Of a DNA stretch of 64,000 nt, positions 34,201-43,547 are shown piece after piece. The stretch comes from Rana temporaria (Eukaryota > Chordata > Amphibia > Anura > Ranidae), in contig NC_053496.1 of the NCBI RefSeq assembly GCF_905171775.1, positions 184,735,759 to 184,799,758 of the forward strand. Reading direction: 5' to 3'. The notes beneath the pieces are model-generated. The model was not told the DNA's origin. It made no database searches and saw nothing but the letters and a program-made list of their open reading frames with translations. How positions within the stretch are numbered: the first letter of the stretch is position 1; every line of letters starts with the position of its first letter. Position numbers and translations under genes: made by a program.

Positions 34201-34899
34201 CATAATAGATCTCACTCAGGGATGAAGCCATATTCCTGTGCTGAGTGCGGGAAAAGGTTTTCACAGAAGACTGATCTAGCTAGACATCAGAGATTGCACA
34301 CTGGAGAAAAGCCATATTCTTGCCATGAGTGTGGGAAATGTTTTTCACGCAAGGCCAATTTTTCTAACCATCAAAGATCTCACACGGGTGAGAAACCGTA
34401 TTCCTGCCCTGAGTGCGAGAAATGCTATGCACAAAGATCAAACCTTGTTAAACATCGAAGATCTCATGTAGGAAAGAAGCCGTATTCCTGTTCTATATGT
34501 GGAAAATGTTTTCCCTATAAATCAAACCTGGACAGACATTACAGATCTCACACAGGGGAGAAGCCGTATTCCTGCCTTGAGTGCGGGAGAATGTTTTCAC
34601 AGAGGGCCCATCTATCTATACATCAGAGATTGCACAGTAGGGAAAAGCCATATTCTTGCCATCACTGTGGGAAATGTTTTTCGGATAAGGAAAATTTTTT
34701 GAGACATCAGAGATCTCATATGAAGGAGAAGCCGTATTCCTGCCTTAAGTGCGGGAAATGTTTTCTCTATAAATCAAACCTTGTTAACCATCAAAGATCT
34801 CACACAGGGAAGAAGCCGTATTCCTGCCCTGAGTGCGTGAAATGTTTCTCACGGAGGTCTTGTCTTACCAAACATCAAAGAACCCACACAACCCTTTGA
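31253..34899 (+). CDS. Locus C: KRAB-like C2H2 zinc-finger protein
   Basis: Intact gene of about 735 residues. Exons: 31234-31348 (ATG 31253, MTTSIRMEED...LLTGE), 31896-32030 (RFPLVKSGDQ...LLTGE), 32119-32242 (KRAB), 32359-32456, 32538-32744 and 32822-33016 (three NPPERCP spacer exons), 33172-33304 (VEDLIMKVEC...TEIST) and 33680-34899 (fingers). Borders are AG/GT and phases are continuous. The exon-2 donor abuts a hAT MITE that duplicated it. Expected role as for locus B: sequence-specific nuclear repressor (family inference). Confidence 0.9.
31357..31695. mobile_element. hAT MITE inserted at the exon-2 donor
   Basis: Flanked by GTGAGGAG (31349-31356) and GGGAGGAG (31696-31703), an 8-bp duplication with one difference. 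Ends 'catgcttcccaact' and 'cagttggcagctatg' are inverted. A relative lies at about 42252-43075, interrupted by another MITE. The first copy of the duplication is the functional donor GTGAGG. Confidence 0.85.
31696..31860 (+). repeat. 73-bp splice-donor tandem repeat, locus C remainder (about 3 copies)
   Basis: Same unit as 16854-17680. Together with the donor before the MITE it forms about 4 copies. The first unit after the MITE begins GGGAGGAG, so that decoy donor has lost its GT. Confidence 0.9.
32119..32242 (+). CDS. Locus C KRAB A-box exon
   Basis: 124 bases, encodes CQDVTVYFSMEEWEYLEGHK then DLYKDVMMENQPPLTSP, with the DV, EEW and DVM.EN positions of the KRAB A-box. Good acceptor ('gtgtgtcag') and donor ('gtaagagg'). 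Confidence 0.9.
32359..33304 (+). CDS. Locus C spacer exons 5-8
   Basis: Exons 32359-32456, 32538-32744, 32822-33016, 33172-33304. The first three each end in the YSRDSTQEGHTIPHHHQ module (one reads EGLTIPHHHQ), separated by 77-81-bp introns. The middle two share IGNLGDDN/SGNLGDDD, a glutamate-rich run and FSEGHKD, so they are a duplicated pair. The last gives the acidic YVRDDQQYTEEAGMTRTFIE stretch. Confidence 0.87.
33680..34899 (+). CDS. Locus C zinc-finger exon, 12 fingers (first degenerate)
   Basis: ATG 33688. Finger 1 (YNDCGESFSSASDLILHQRS then R) has lost its first Cys and last His; 11 intact C2H2 fingers follow. Fingers 2-3 (FPYKSNLARHYRSH, FSQRAHLSTH) recur as 8-9 (FPYKSNLDRHYRSH, FSQRAHLSIH), indicating a block duplication. 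One extra T near 34895 shifts the frame, so the protein ends TTL instead of reading on to VY; the TAG used by A, B and D is mutated to TTG here. Confidence 0.96.
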
Positions 34900-35111
34900 G
34901 GTGTATTTGTGTCCTGAGTGTGGGAAATGTCTTCTATATGGATCATTTTTTTGCCGTACATCAGAGATCTCACACTGGGAAGAAGCTCACCTTGATATAC
35001 ACCTCATAAAACACGTGGCTGAGCGCTCCTCTGATCTTTATCATGGAAGAAACACTTTATAAGGAAATCGGAGATCACTAAAGAATTCAAAGTTCTGTCT
35101 GGCTTCCTCTG

Positions 35112-36753
35112 CTAGGAGAGAGAAGGAGGGGGTGTCACTGCTGGTTGGGTCCCTCTAGGAGAGAGAAGGAGGGGTTGTCACTGCTGGTTGGGTCCCTCTA
35201 GGAGAGAGAAGGAGGGGGTGTCACTGCTGGTTGGATCCCTCTAGGAGAGAGAAGGAGGGGCCTGTCACTGCTGGTTGGGTCCCTCTAGGAGAGAGAAGAA
35301 GGGGTTGTCACTGCTGGTTGGGTCCCTCTAGGAGAGAGAAGGAGGGGGTGTCACTGCTGGTTGGATCCCTCTAGGAGAGAGAAGGAGGGGCCTGTCACTG
35401 CTGGTTGGGTCCCTCTAGGAGAGAGAAGGAGGGGGTGTCACTGCTGGTTGGGTCCCTCTAGGAGAGAGAAGGAGGGGGTGTCACTGCTGGTTGGGTCCCT
35501 CTAGGAGAGAGAAGGAGGGGTGTCACTGCCGGTTGGGTCCCTCTAGGAGAGAGAAGGAGGGGGTGTCACTGCTGGTTGGGTTCCTCTAGGAGAGAGAAGG
35601 AGGGGGTGTCACTGCCGGTTGGGTCCCTCTAGGAGAGAGAAGGAGGGGGTGTCACTGCTGGTTGGGTCCCTCTAGGAGAGAGAAGGAGGGGGTGTCACTG
35701 CTGGTTGGGTCCCTCTAGGAGAGAGAAGGAGGGGGTGTCACTGCCGGTTGGATCCCTCTAGGAGAGAGAAGGAGGGGGTGTCACTGCTGGTTGGGTTCCT
35801 CTAGGAGAGAGAAGGAGGGGGTGTCACTGCCGGTTGGGTTCCTCTAGGAGAGAGAAGGAGGGGGTGTCACTGCTGGTTGGGTCCCTCTAGGAGAGAGAAG
35901 GAGGGGTGTCACTGCTGGTTGGGTCCCTCTAGGAGAGAGAAGGAGGGGGTGTCACTGCTGGTTGGGTCCCTCTAGGAGAGAGAAGGAGGGGGTGTCACTG
36001 CTGGTTGGTTCCCTCTAGGAGAGAGAAGGAGGGGGTGTCACTGCTGGTTGGGTCCCTCTAGGAGAGAGAAGGAGGGGGTGTCACTGCTGGTTGGGTCCCT
36101 CTAGGAGAGAGAAGGAGGAGGGGTGTCACTGCTGGTTGGGTCCCTCTAGGAGAGAGAAGGAGGTGGTGTCACCGCTGGTTGGGTTTCTCTAGGAGAGAGA
36201 AGGAGGGGGTGTCACTGCCGGTTGGGTCCCTCTAGGAGAGAGAAGGAGGGGGTGTCACTGCTGGTTGGGTCCCTCTAACAGAGAGGAGGAGGGGGTGTCA
36301 CTGCTGGTTGGGTCCCTCTAGGAGAGAGAAGGAGGGGGTGTCACTGCTGGTTGGGTCCCTCTAGGAGAGAGAAGGAGGGGGTGTCACTGCCGGTTGGGTC
36401 CCTCTAGGAGAGAGAAGGAGGGGGTGTCACTGCTGGTTGGGTCCCTCTAACAGAGAGGAGGAGGGGGTGTCACTGCTGGTTGGGTCCCTCTAGGAGAGAG
36501 GAGGAGGGGGTGTCACTGCTGGTTGGGTCCCTCTAGGAGAGAGAAGGAGGAGGTGTCGCTGCTGGTTGGGTCCCTCTAGGAGAGAGAAGGAGGGGGTGTC
36601 ACTGCCGGTTGGGTCCCTCTAGGAGAGAGGAGGAGGGGGTGTCACTGCTGGTTGGGTCCCTCTAGGAGAGAGGAGGAGGGGGTGTCACTGCTGGTTGGGT
36701 CCCTCTAGGGGAGAGAAGGAGGGGGTGTCACTGCTGGTTGGGTCCCTCTAGCA
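35112..36753 (+). repeat. 43-bp minisatellite, array 3 (about 38 copies)
   Basis: Same unit and position as in loci A, B and D. Variants include 'ggcctgtcactg' (35260 and 35390), 'ctctaacagagaggag' (36275 and 36448); their recurrence at fixed spacing shows multi-unit duplication inside the array. Confidence 0.95.
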
Positions 36754-37560
36754 GTGTAGTCTGATTTCTCCTGATCTTCAGCAGAAGCTTCAAAAGAAGA
36801 CATCATGGTGAGAGAGAAACTAGATATTGCTTGTGGATGAAGAGAAGGGGAGATCAGACTACATAACTGGACTGACCATTCTGGTGCAGTGGTTATCAAC
36901 TTGCAGAAGAATCTTTATTTGCTTGGAGAGAGCCGCCTGCTGGGAGAAAGTGGGAAATATGTCATTAACTGATGTAAAATTTTATATTTATGTGATAAAA
37001 ATGCAAATATACTTACACATTTTTTAATATGAAACAAATAAAGATATTTTTTTTTTACATTTATGATGTTCTTTGGAAGTTGATTGATAAAAGTCGACCT
37101 TCAGATCTGTATGATGAAATGTTCTTTTCTTTTCTTTTATTCCTTTTTCTAACACTACAGGTAAGGCCCATCCTGCAGGTTTTAGTTTTAGTTTCAATCT
37201 TGTGTCTTAGTAGTTTTGTTTTACCGGCTTGTAGTTGTTGGAACAGCCGACTCCTCCCCCTTCTCATAAATCTCAGGACGTCTGTAGTAGACTCCAATGA
37301 TAAGTCCATCAGTACATAGACCCGTCTATCATTCCTCCCGTAATTCCTCCTCCGCACCATCACCACCTCCAACCACAAGATCATCTTTCTTCCTCGTTTT
37401 CACATCACATCTAACATAGAGAAACCCCCCTCCATCTTTTCTATGTCCCGTGTCCCTCTAAACAAGAGGATCAGCATGAATACAAACAGCCCAGTCCTGT
37501 GAGGAGTCAAGCCATGTTTCTGGAACACCAACCACATCTCCAACCACAAGATCACCTGTC
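36754..37560 (+). other. Conserved flank after array 3 and low-copy repeat
   Basis: Micro-exon-like 'cttcag...catcatggtgag' near 36778-36810; AGAGCCGCCTGCTGG at 36929-36943 (degraded CTCF-like); AATAAA near 37037. 37160-37560 repeats the 9000-9330 sequence; minus-strand frame RRRNYGRNDRRVYVLMDLSL is conserved. Confidence 0.5.
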
Positions 37561-37654
37561 ATGACTCTTCAAAAATGAGCTCAGCCCAAGGTGATGATGG
37601 GAGATTGGCTTGATTTATTCTTGGCAGAGTGGAATGGCATTTAGAATTGAGAAT

Positions 37655-38200
37655 ACCATATATACTCGGGTATAAGCCGAGTTTTTCAGCACATTTTTTT
37701 GAGATGTATGAATGTAAACATCCCTTGTAATAGAAAAAAAGCATGACAGGTCCTCTTAAATATGAGATCTGGACTCAAAAAGACCTCACATCTTATATTT
37801 AGACTAAAATGCAAAAAAAAAAAATTGTCATTTGAAAAAATTACAAGAAAATGTCCCTTTAAGAAGCATGGGCGGAAGTGACGTTTTGACGTTGCTTCCG
37901 CCCTGCTATGCTATGGAGAAGGGTGGGGGCCATCTTACCCTCACTTGTATCCCAGCCGAGCAGGAGAGAGGACCCAATCGCTTCCGCCGCTGCCGACGGC
38001 TCCGTTAAGCGGGGGAGGGGGGGACTCTCCCACCGCCGATAACGGTGATTTTGCGGCAAATCCGCCATGGAGACCACCGTTATCATTTACAGGACCGCTC
38101 ACTGAAAAGATGGATATCTCGGTTGTGGCAGCAGCTGCTGCCGTTACCGAGATATCCATCTTTAAAAAAATGATGTATATATACAGCTATTTCCCCATCA
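37655..38200. mobile_element. MITE-like element ('ccatatatactcgggtataagcc')
   Basis: Begins 'ataccatatatactcgggta'. Contains inverted blocks 'gatggatatctcggt' and 'accgagatatccatc' (38108-38160) and 'cggtgattttgcggc' opposite 'gagaccaccgttatc'. Related to 23229-23485. It leads directly into the next minisatellite. Confidence 0.55.
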
Positions 38201-38204
38201 ATGT

Positions 38205-38700
38205 CCCACTCAGTAGTACCCCTAGCTTTGCTGATCCCCCACTCAGTAGTACCCCTTCACTTTTCTGATCCCCCACTCAGTAGTACCCCTAGCTTTGCTG
38301 ATCCGCCACTCAGTAGTACCACTCGCTTTGCTGATCTTCCACTCAGTAGTACCCCTAGCTTTGCTGATCCCCCACTCAGTAGTACCCTTTCGCTTTGCTG
38401 ATGCGCCACTCAGTAGTACCCTTTCGCTTTGCTGATGCGCCACTCAGTAGTACCCTTTGCTTTGCTGATGCGCCACTCAGTAGTACCCTTCGCTTTGCTG
38501 ATCCGCCACTCAGTAGTACCCCTAGCTTTCCTGATCCCCCACTCAGTATTACCCCTCGCTTTGCTGATCTTCCACTCAGTAATACCCCTAGCTTTGCTGA
38601 TCCTCCACTCAGTAGTACCTCTAGCTTTGCTGATCCCCCACTCAGTAGTACCCCTAGCTTTGCTGATCCCCCACTTAGTAGTAATCCCCAGCTCTGCTGA
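38205..38700 (+). repeat. 32-33-bp minisatellite (about 15 copies)
   Basis: Unit 'ccactcagtagtacccctag' plus 'ctttgctgatccc'. Open frames on both strands (ADPPLSSTPSF; ISKARGTTEW) are repeats, not genes. 38700-38906 shows nothing recognisable. Confidence 0.93.
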
Positions 38701-38906
38701 TCCTCTGGACTCTGGTGCCCGCTCATCTCCCGCTATTTTGCTCCCACTTTGCTCACCACATGTGACAACTGCTAGTTTCTCCTTCTACCATGCACCTGGT
38801 AGCAGAGCCTGAAATTACAAGGGAGGGCCTTTTTTACTCCTCTGAATTGGGGCCCCTGGTAGTGTGAACACAAGGCGCAGGAGTGCAGAGTGGCATTAGC
38901 CACTGT

Positions 38907-39664
38907 GGGCCAGATTCAGAAAGAGATAGAACGCTGTATCTCCTGATACGCCGTCGTATCTCTGATTGCGCTCGGTCGTATCTATGCGACTGATTCATAG
39001 AATCAGTCGCGCATAGATATCCCTAAGATCCGACAGGTGTAAGTGTCTTACAACGTCGGATCTTAGGCTGCATATTTACGCTGGCCGCTAGGTGGCGCTT
39101 CCGTATGTTTTACGCGAGGAATATGCAAATTAGGATTTACGCCGATTCAGAAACGAACGACCGCCCGGCGCTTTTTTTTCCCGTCGTTTGCGTTGGGCTT
39201 TTTCCGTCGTAAAGTTACCCCTGTTATATGAGGGGTATGTGCGGCGTATCCTATGTTAAGTATGGCCGTCGTTCCCGCGTCGAATTTTGAAAATTTTACG
39301 TCGTTTGCGTAAGTCGTTCGCGAATACGGCTGGACGTAATTTACGTTCACGTCGAAACCAATGACGTCCTTGCGACGTCATTTAGAGCAATGCACACTGG
39401 GATATTTTTTTCTGGACGGCGCATGCGCCGTTCAAAAAAAACATAAAAAACGCGGGGTCAAGACAAATTAAAATACTACACACCCCCAACATCACCATTT
39501 GAATTACGCGGCCTTACGCCGCAACACATACGTTACGCCGCCGTAAATATGGGCGCAAGTTCTTTCTGAATACAGAACTAAGCGCCCAAAGTTACAGCGG
39601 CGTAACGTATCGGAGATACTTTACGCCGGCCGCACAGATACGCTCAGGTATCTGAATCCGGCCC
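38907..39664. mobile_element. 720-bp inverted-repeat element, copy 5
   Basis: Ends GGGCCAGATTC and GAATCCGGCCC, flanked by TGT on both sides. Contains CCGCTAGGTGGCGCT at 39085-39099, a full match to the CTCF core consensus CCRSYAGRKGGCRSY. Confidence 0.88.
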
Positions 39665-40069
39665 TGTAAGTCTTGCGAGTAGCAGACCGGGTATCCACGC
39701 CAGGTAGGGGGGGTCGTCCGTAGTCTCCAGAGAAGCAGGCAGGCTGGTAGACAGTTGGTGGATGACAGACTGAAGCAGGCTGGCACTGGCGACAGCGGGC
39801 AGATGAGGCATGCACTAGTAGCAGACTGTAGGACAGCAGGATGAGTCTGGTAAGTCTTGTCATACACTGGCAGGCGGGATCAGATACATAGGAGCATTCT
39901 CTGGGTACAAGCTGGGTCAGGAGCTAATCAGTGGAAGAAAACCCAAGGGAGCAGACAGAAGCGGAGGTCAAGGACAAGCCGGGGGTTGATGCAGCTGGAG
40001 TTCAGAGAGTGGCCAGGCAAGCCGGGTCAGCAACTGGGATCAGGATACACAGGAGGCTGAAATATAGAT
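39665..40069. repeat. Unclassified dispersed repeat
   Basis: Rich in 'aagccggg' and 'caggctgg' words, comparable to 19050-19435 and 16440-16700. No coding frame of interest. Confidence 0.35.
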
Positions 40070-40556
40070 TGTCATGATGTTTTGAATTTCTCCTTTGTTT
40101 CTATTACACAGTGGGGGGTCTGCCACCCTGTCTTAAGGCTAACCCCCTCCGGGTCTGGAAGGAAGGCATTGTTCTGTGTGTGACCATTTGTTTGTTTGTT
40201 TATGTACTTTAATTATCTCCTGGGACTTCTCTGTGTCATCACACATCTCAGTCCTCCTATTCAAGCTATCGAACCAATCTCTGCTGAGCCTGTTTCAAGT
40301 CCTCATTTGCATGTCCAAGAGAACTAGAGTGTACTTTACAATTGAGAAATAGAAAAGTGGTTGTTTGGGGCGGGGTGTTCAAACTAGGCTTGTGCAATTC
40401 GTTTCGTAACGAATCAAAATTCGGACGAATTTAGCAACTTTCGGAGGTTCGGAAGCATTCGAATTTCCGAACAAAGCAATTACGAATAAAACCGAATCCA
40501 AAATAAACTATATCGCAAATAGCAAATGCCCGAATGCCTTCGTTGTTGCGTTAATG

Positions 40557-41482
40557 CAGTGCTTCTCAATTATTTTCTGTCATGCCCCCCCCCCCCCCCT
40601 AGGAAGAAGAAAACATTTTGCGCCCCCCGCGCGACTGTAAATAGTATCATTTGTCTATAAAATTGTTATAAGTACACCTCTGCATAACACTGTATCCACA
40701 TATCCCCCCCACACCGTATTGCCCTTCTTCACATATCCCCCCACACACAGTATTGCCCTTCTTCACATATCCCCCCACACACAGTATTGCCCTTCTTCAC
40801 ATATCCCCCCACACACAGTATTGCCCTTCTTCACATATCCCCCCACACACAGTATTGCCCTTCTTTACATATCCCCCCCACACAGTATTGCCCCATCACA
40901 TATCCCCCCCACACAGTATTGCCCCATCACATATCCCCCCACACAGTATTGCCCCCTTTACATGACCCCATCACATACCTCCCCCCACAAAGTATTGCCC
41001 CCTTTACATGACCCCCATCGCATATCCTGCACACAGTTTCCCCCATCACATAACCCCCCTTTTCCCCCCACAGCACAGCCCCCACTCCTCGTCCTTAACA
41101 TTTCCTTATATTTTTCCTCCCTTCCTCCCTCTCCACTCCTACCTGTAACTTTTCAGCGCGGAGAGCAGGAGGCGGGACATTCGTCAAGTGAAGCCGCAGC
41201 AGCACTGGGCGGGGCGGGGAGACTTTTGGGCGAACTGGTGATTGGCTGCTAGGACCGCCTCCTAGCAGCCAATCACCTGCCGTCCAACATGACAGGCTGC
41301 TACCTCTCTGGTCCCGTCCCCCAGTTCAAAAATGTCCCGCCGTCCGCTCCTCTAACTAGCGGAGGAGGCTGGGGACAGAAGCGGATACTAAATGGCGCGA
41401 TCGCCGCGGTCCGGAACGAGCCCCCCTTTATGGAGCCTCGGGCCCCCCCTGGGGGGCGCGCCCCACTATTTGAGAAGCACTG
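40557..41482. mobile_element. hAT element (CAGTGCTTCTCAA) nested in the previous one
   Basis: Ends CAGTGCTTCTCAA and TTGAGAAGCACTG with an exact 8-bp duplication CGTTAATG at 40549-40556 and 41483-41490. It contains a 34-bp tandem repeat near its left end and GC-rich unique DNA on the right. No transposase frame. Confidence 0.92.
40700..41040 (+). repeat. 34-bp minisatellite inside the nested hAT
   Basis: Unit 'cccttcttcacatatccccc' plus 'cacacacagtattg'; five near-identical copies, then shorter degenerate ones. Confidence 0.92.
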
Positions 41483-42319
41483 CGTTAATGCGACCTAATT
41501 CAACAGCAAGACGGCTTGTTGTGATCCCAACCACACATCCAACAATAACACTCTCTGCTCTTCTCTCAGCTCCTCCCTCTCCGTGCTTGAACTCCCTCTC
41601 AAAATGGTGTACAGGGGTGGAGGCTACAGCCGCATGTCAAAAACCAAAGTAAAATACGAGATTTCGAATTGTTACAAATAACCGCAATGTATTTTAGAAA
41701 AGTACAAATCCATTCGAAGCACGTCAGGCAGCGTCATTGTGAGAGAGACACGGAAAATTACGAATCAAAGAAAAGTTACGAATCAACGAAAAACAATGTA
41801 CTCTACCAAAAGTACGAATTGTAATTCAACAAAAAAATAAGGCTTACATTATTACGAACCATTCCGATTCAACGAAAAATGACGCATGCAAAAATACGAA
41901 TTAGTCCGAACACGAAAAATCACGTTTAGCAAAATTACAAATCAACAGGACGGAAAAGAAACTAAACTAAACAAATTTTTCCGCTGTGCACAAGTCTAGT
42001 TCAAACTGCTATGTATAAAATTGTGCTGTGTGCATCCAATAAAGGGAAGATTCCTGTTTGAACTTACATACAGCCTGCCTGGTGTTTGTTCTGAGCTATC
42101 ACAACTGGATTCGAACAGCACATAGCTGTAGTTCGAATCCCGGAGCATCGGATGACCGAACCATCAGAGGTTGCGATCTGCAATCTGATCCAATAGCAGC
42201 AGAGGAGTGTCGGGAGAGTGGATCCGAGCAAGCAGGGGCTTGTTACATAGATCAAACCAAAATGATGGACAAGTGAGGAGGAAAGAGGGACTTTGTTCCA
42301 AATCAGGGCCTTAAAAACA

Positions 42320-43047
42320 GGGGGCCATATTCTTGTACATTTTAGGCGGGCAGCGCGTAAGCCATTTACACTCCGCCGCCCCAACCTACAGGAGCAAGTG
42401 CTGTATTCCCCAAACACTTGCTCCGTAGTTTGGGGCGGCGTAGTGTAATTGGCCCGGCGTATCCCCACGTAAATCCAAGGGGGCGGCTTGTATTTAAATT
42501 AAGCGCGCCCCCGATTCGAACGTACTGCGCATGCGCCGGGCTTAAAATAGCCCAGTGCGCATGCTCCAGTTCTCGGCGTAAAACGTCAATGACGCCGACG
42601 TGTGCGTCATTGACGTAAAGTCGTATTCAAGAACGACTTAGGGAAACGACGTACCCGACGGGAAAAGACGACGCGGACCCGACGCCATACTTAACATGGC
42701 GTACGTGGGACTGGCGTAAGGTTACCCCTCATATAGCAGGGGTAACCTTACGCTTGCGCAAACGACGTTAGCGACGGTTACGTGACGCGAATTCCTTCGG
42801 GAATCGGCGTATCAGGCTCATTTGCATAAACAAATGAGACCTGAACGTAAACGCCACCTAGCGGCCGGCGGAGTAATTACATTTAAGATCCGACAGTGTA
42901 AGTGACTTACACATGTCGGATCTTAAGCGTATCTAAGCGAAAATGATTCTAAGAATCACTCGCATAGATACGCGGGCCAAAAAAGAGAGATACGACGGAG
43001 TATCCCGAGATACTCCGTCGTCGTAACTATACTCAGAATATGGCCCA
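42320..43047. mobile_element. 720-bp inverted-repeat element, copy 6
   Basis: Ends GGGCCATATTC and GAATATGGCCC, with AGG on both outer sides. It interrupts a hAT MITE of the 31357-31695 family (pieces about 42252-42319 and 43048-43070). Contains 'acgccacctagcggccgg'. Confidence 0.87.
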
Positions 43048-43119
43048 GGGACAGTTGGGAGCTATGATAAGGCAATGCAGTACATACACACACAGCACAA
43101 GGCTGTGTTCAGACTACGA

Positions 43120-43293
43120 GAAGATTCTTATCAGTTCCTCTGAGCTCCACAAGATGGTGATCTCACTTTTTTCCAGACAGGAAGTCTCTATGGAAGACAG
43201 GAAGTGATGTCAGGTACAGACAGGAAGTTCCGTGTGAGAGGTGAGTCGGGAGGAAGTAGAGAGGAGACATTGCTAGAAGTGGCAGCAGAGGAG
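43120..43293 (+). other. Locus D 5' UTR exon 1
   Basis: Conserved 'cagttcctctgagctccac' block, 'caggaagt' motifs, donor 'gaggag|gtaata' at 43294. Intron 1 is only 175 bp because of the deletion described for the gene. Confidence 0.6.
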
Positions 43294-43468
43294 GTAATAA
43301 GATCTTATCTTCTATTTACACCCAGTAACCCCCCCGTCATGTCCGTCCTCTTCCTCCATAGTCACTGTGACGTCTTTTATCTCCAGCAGATAATAATACA
43401 CACATAAAGTCCATTAGTGGAAAAGTGACACATCTGAAGAAACCATACCGTCCATTCTGTTTTTTTAG

Positions 43469-43547
43469 AAGTGGGAGTACATAGAAGGACACAAGGATCT
43501 CTACAAGGACGTCATGATGGACAATCAGCCGCCCCTCACATCACCGG
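43469..43547 (+). CDS. Locus D truncated KRAB exon
   Basis: 79 bases, phase 1 at its end like the 124-base versions. Keeps the W of EEW and LYKDVMMDN but lacks DVTVYFSMEE, so the DV and EE positions needed for co-repressor contact in studied KRAB domains are gone. Confidence 0.75.

Larger units (their letters stand above)
40384..41999. mobile_element. hAT-like element inside the LTR
   Basis: Inverted ends CTAGGCTTGTGCA and TGCACAAGTCTAG, with TTCAAA on both outer sides (6-8-bp duplication, ambiguous because the ends are CTAG). Interior is rich in 'cgaat/attcg' words. Interrupted by the element at 40557-41482. Confidence 0.75.
40070..42103 (+). mobile_element. Candidate solo LTR, split by nested hAT elements
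   Basis: Starts TGTCATGATG and ends GAGCTATCACA (TG...CA ends), with an AATAAA near 42041. It is followed two bases later by TGGATTCGAACAGCAC, which could pair with a tRNA 3' end as a primer-binding site. Without the 1.6-kb insertion it would be about 410 bp. About 140 bp of leader-like sequence continues to 42245. No gag, pol or env was seen and no partner LTR is in the window. Confidence 0.5.

Noticed and set aside
42130..42145. tRNA gene suggested by GTTCGAATCCC
   Set aside because: The B-box-like word is isolated; no A-box, anticodon arm or acceptor stem pairing was found. Better explained by leader sequence after the LTR candidate.
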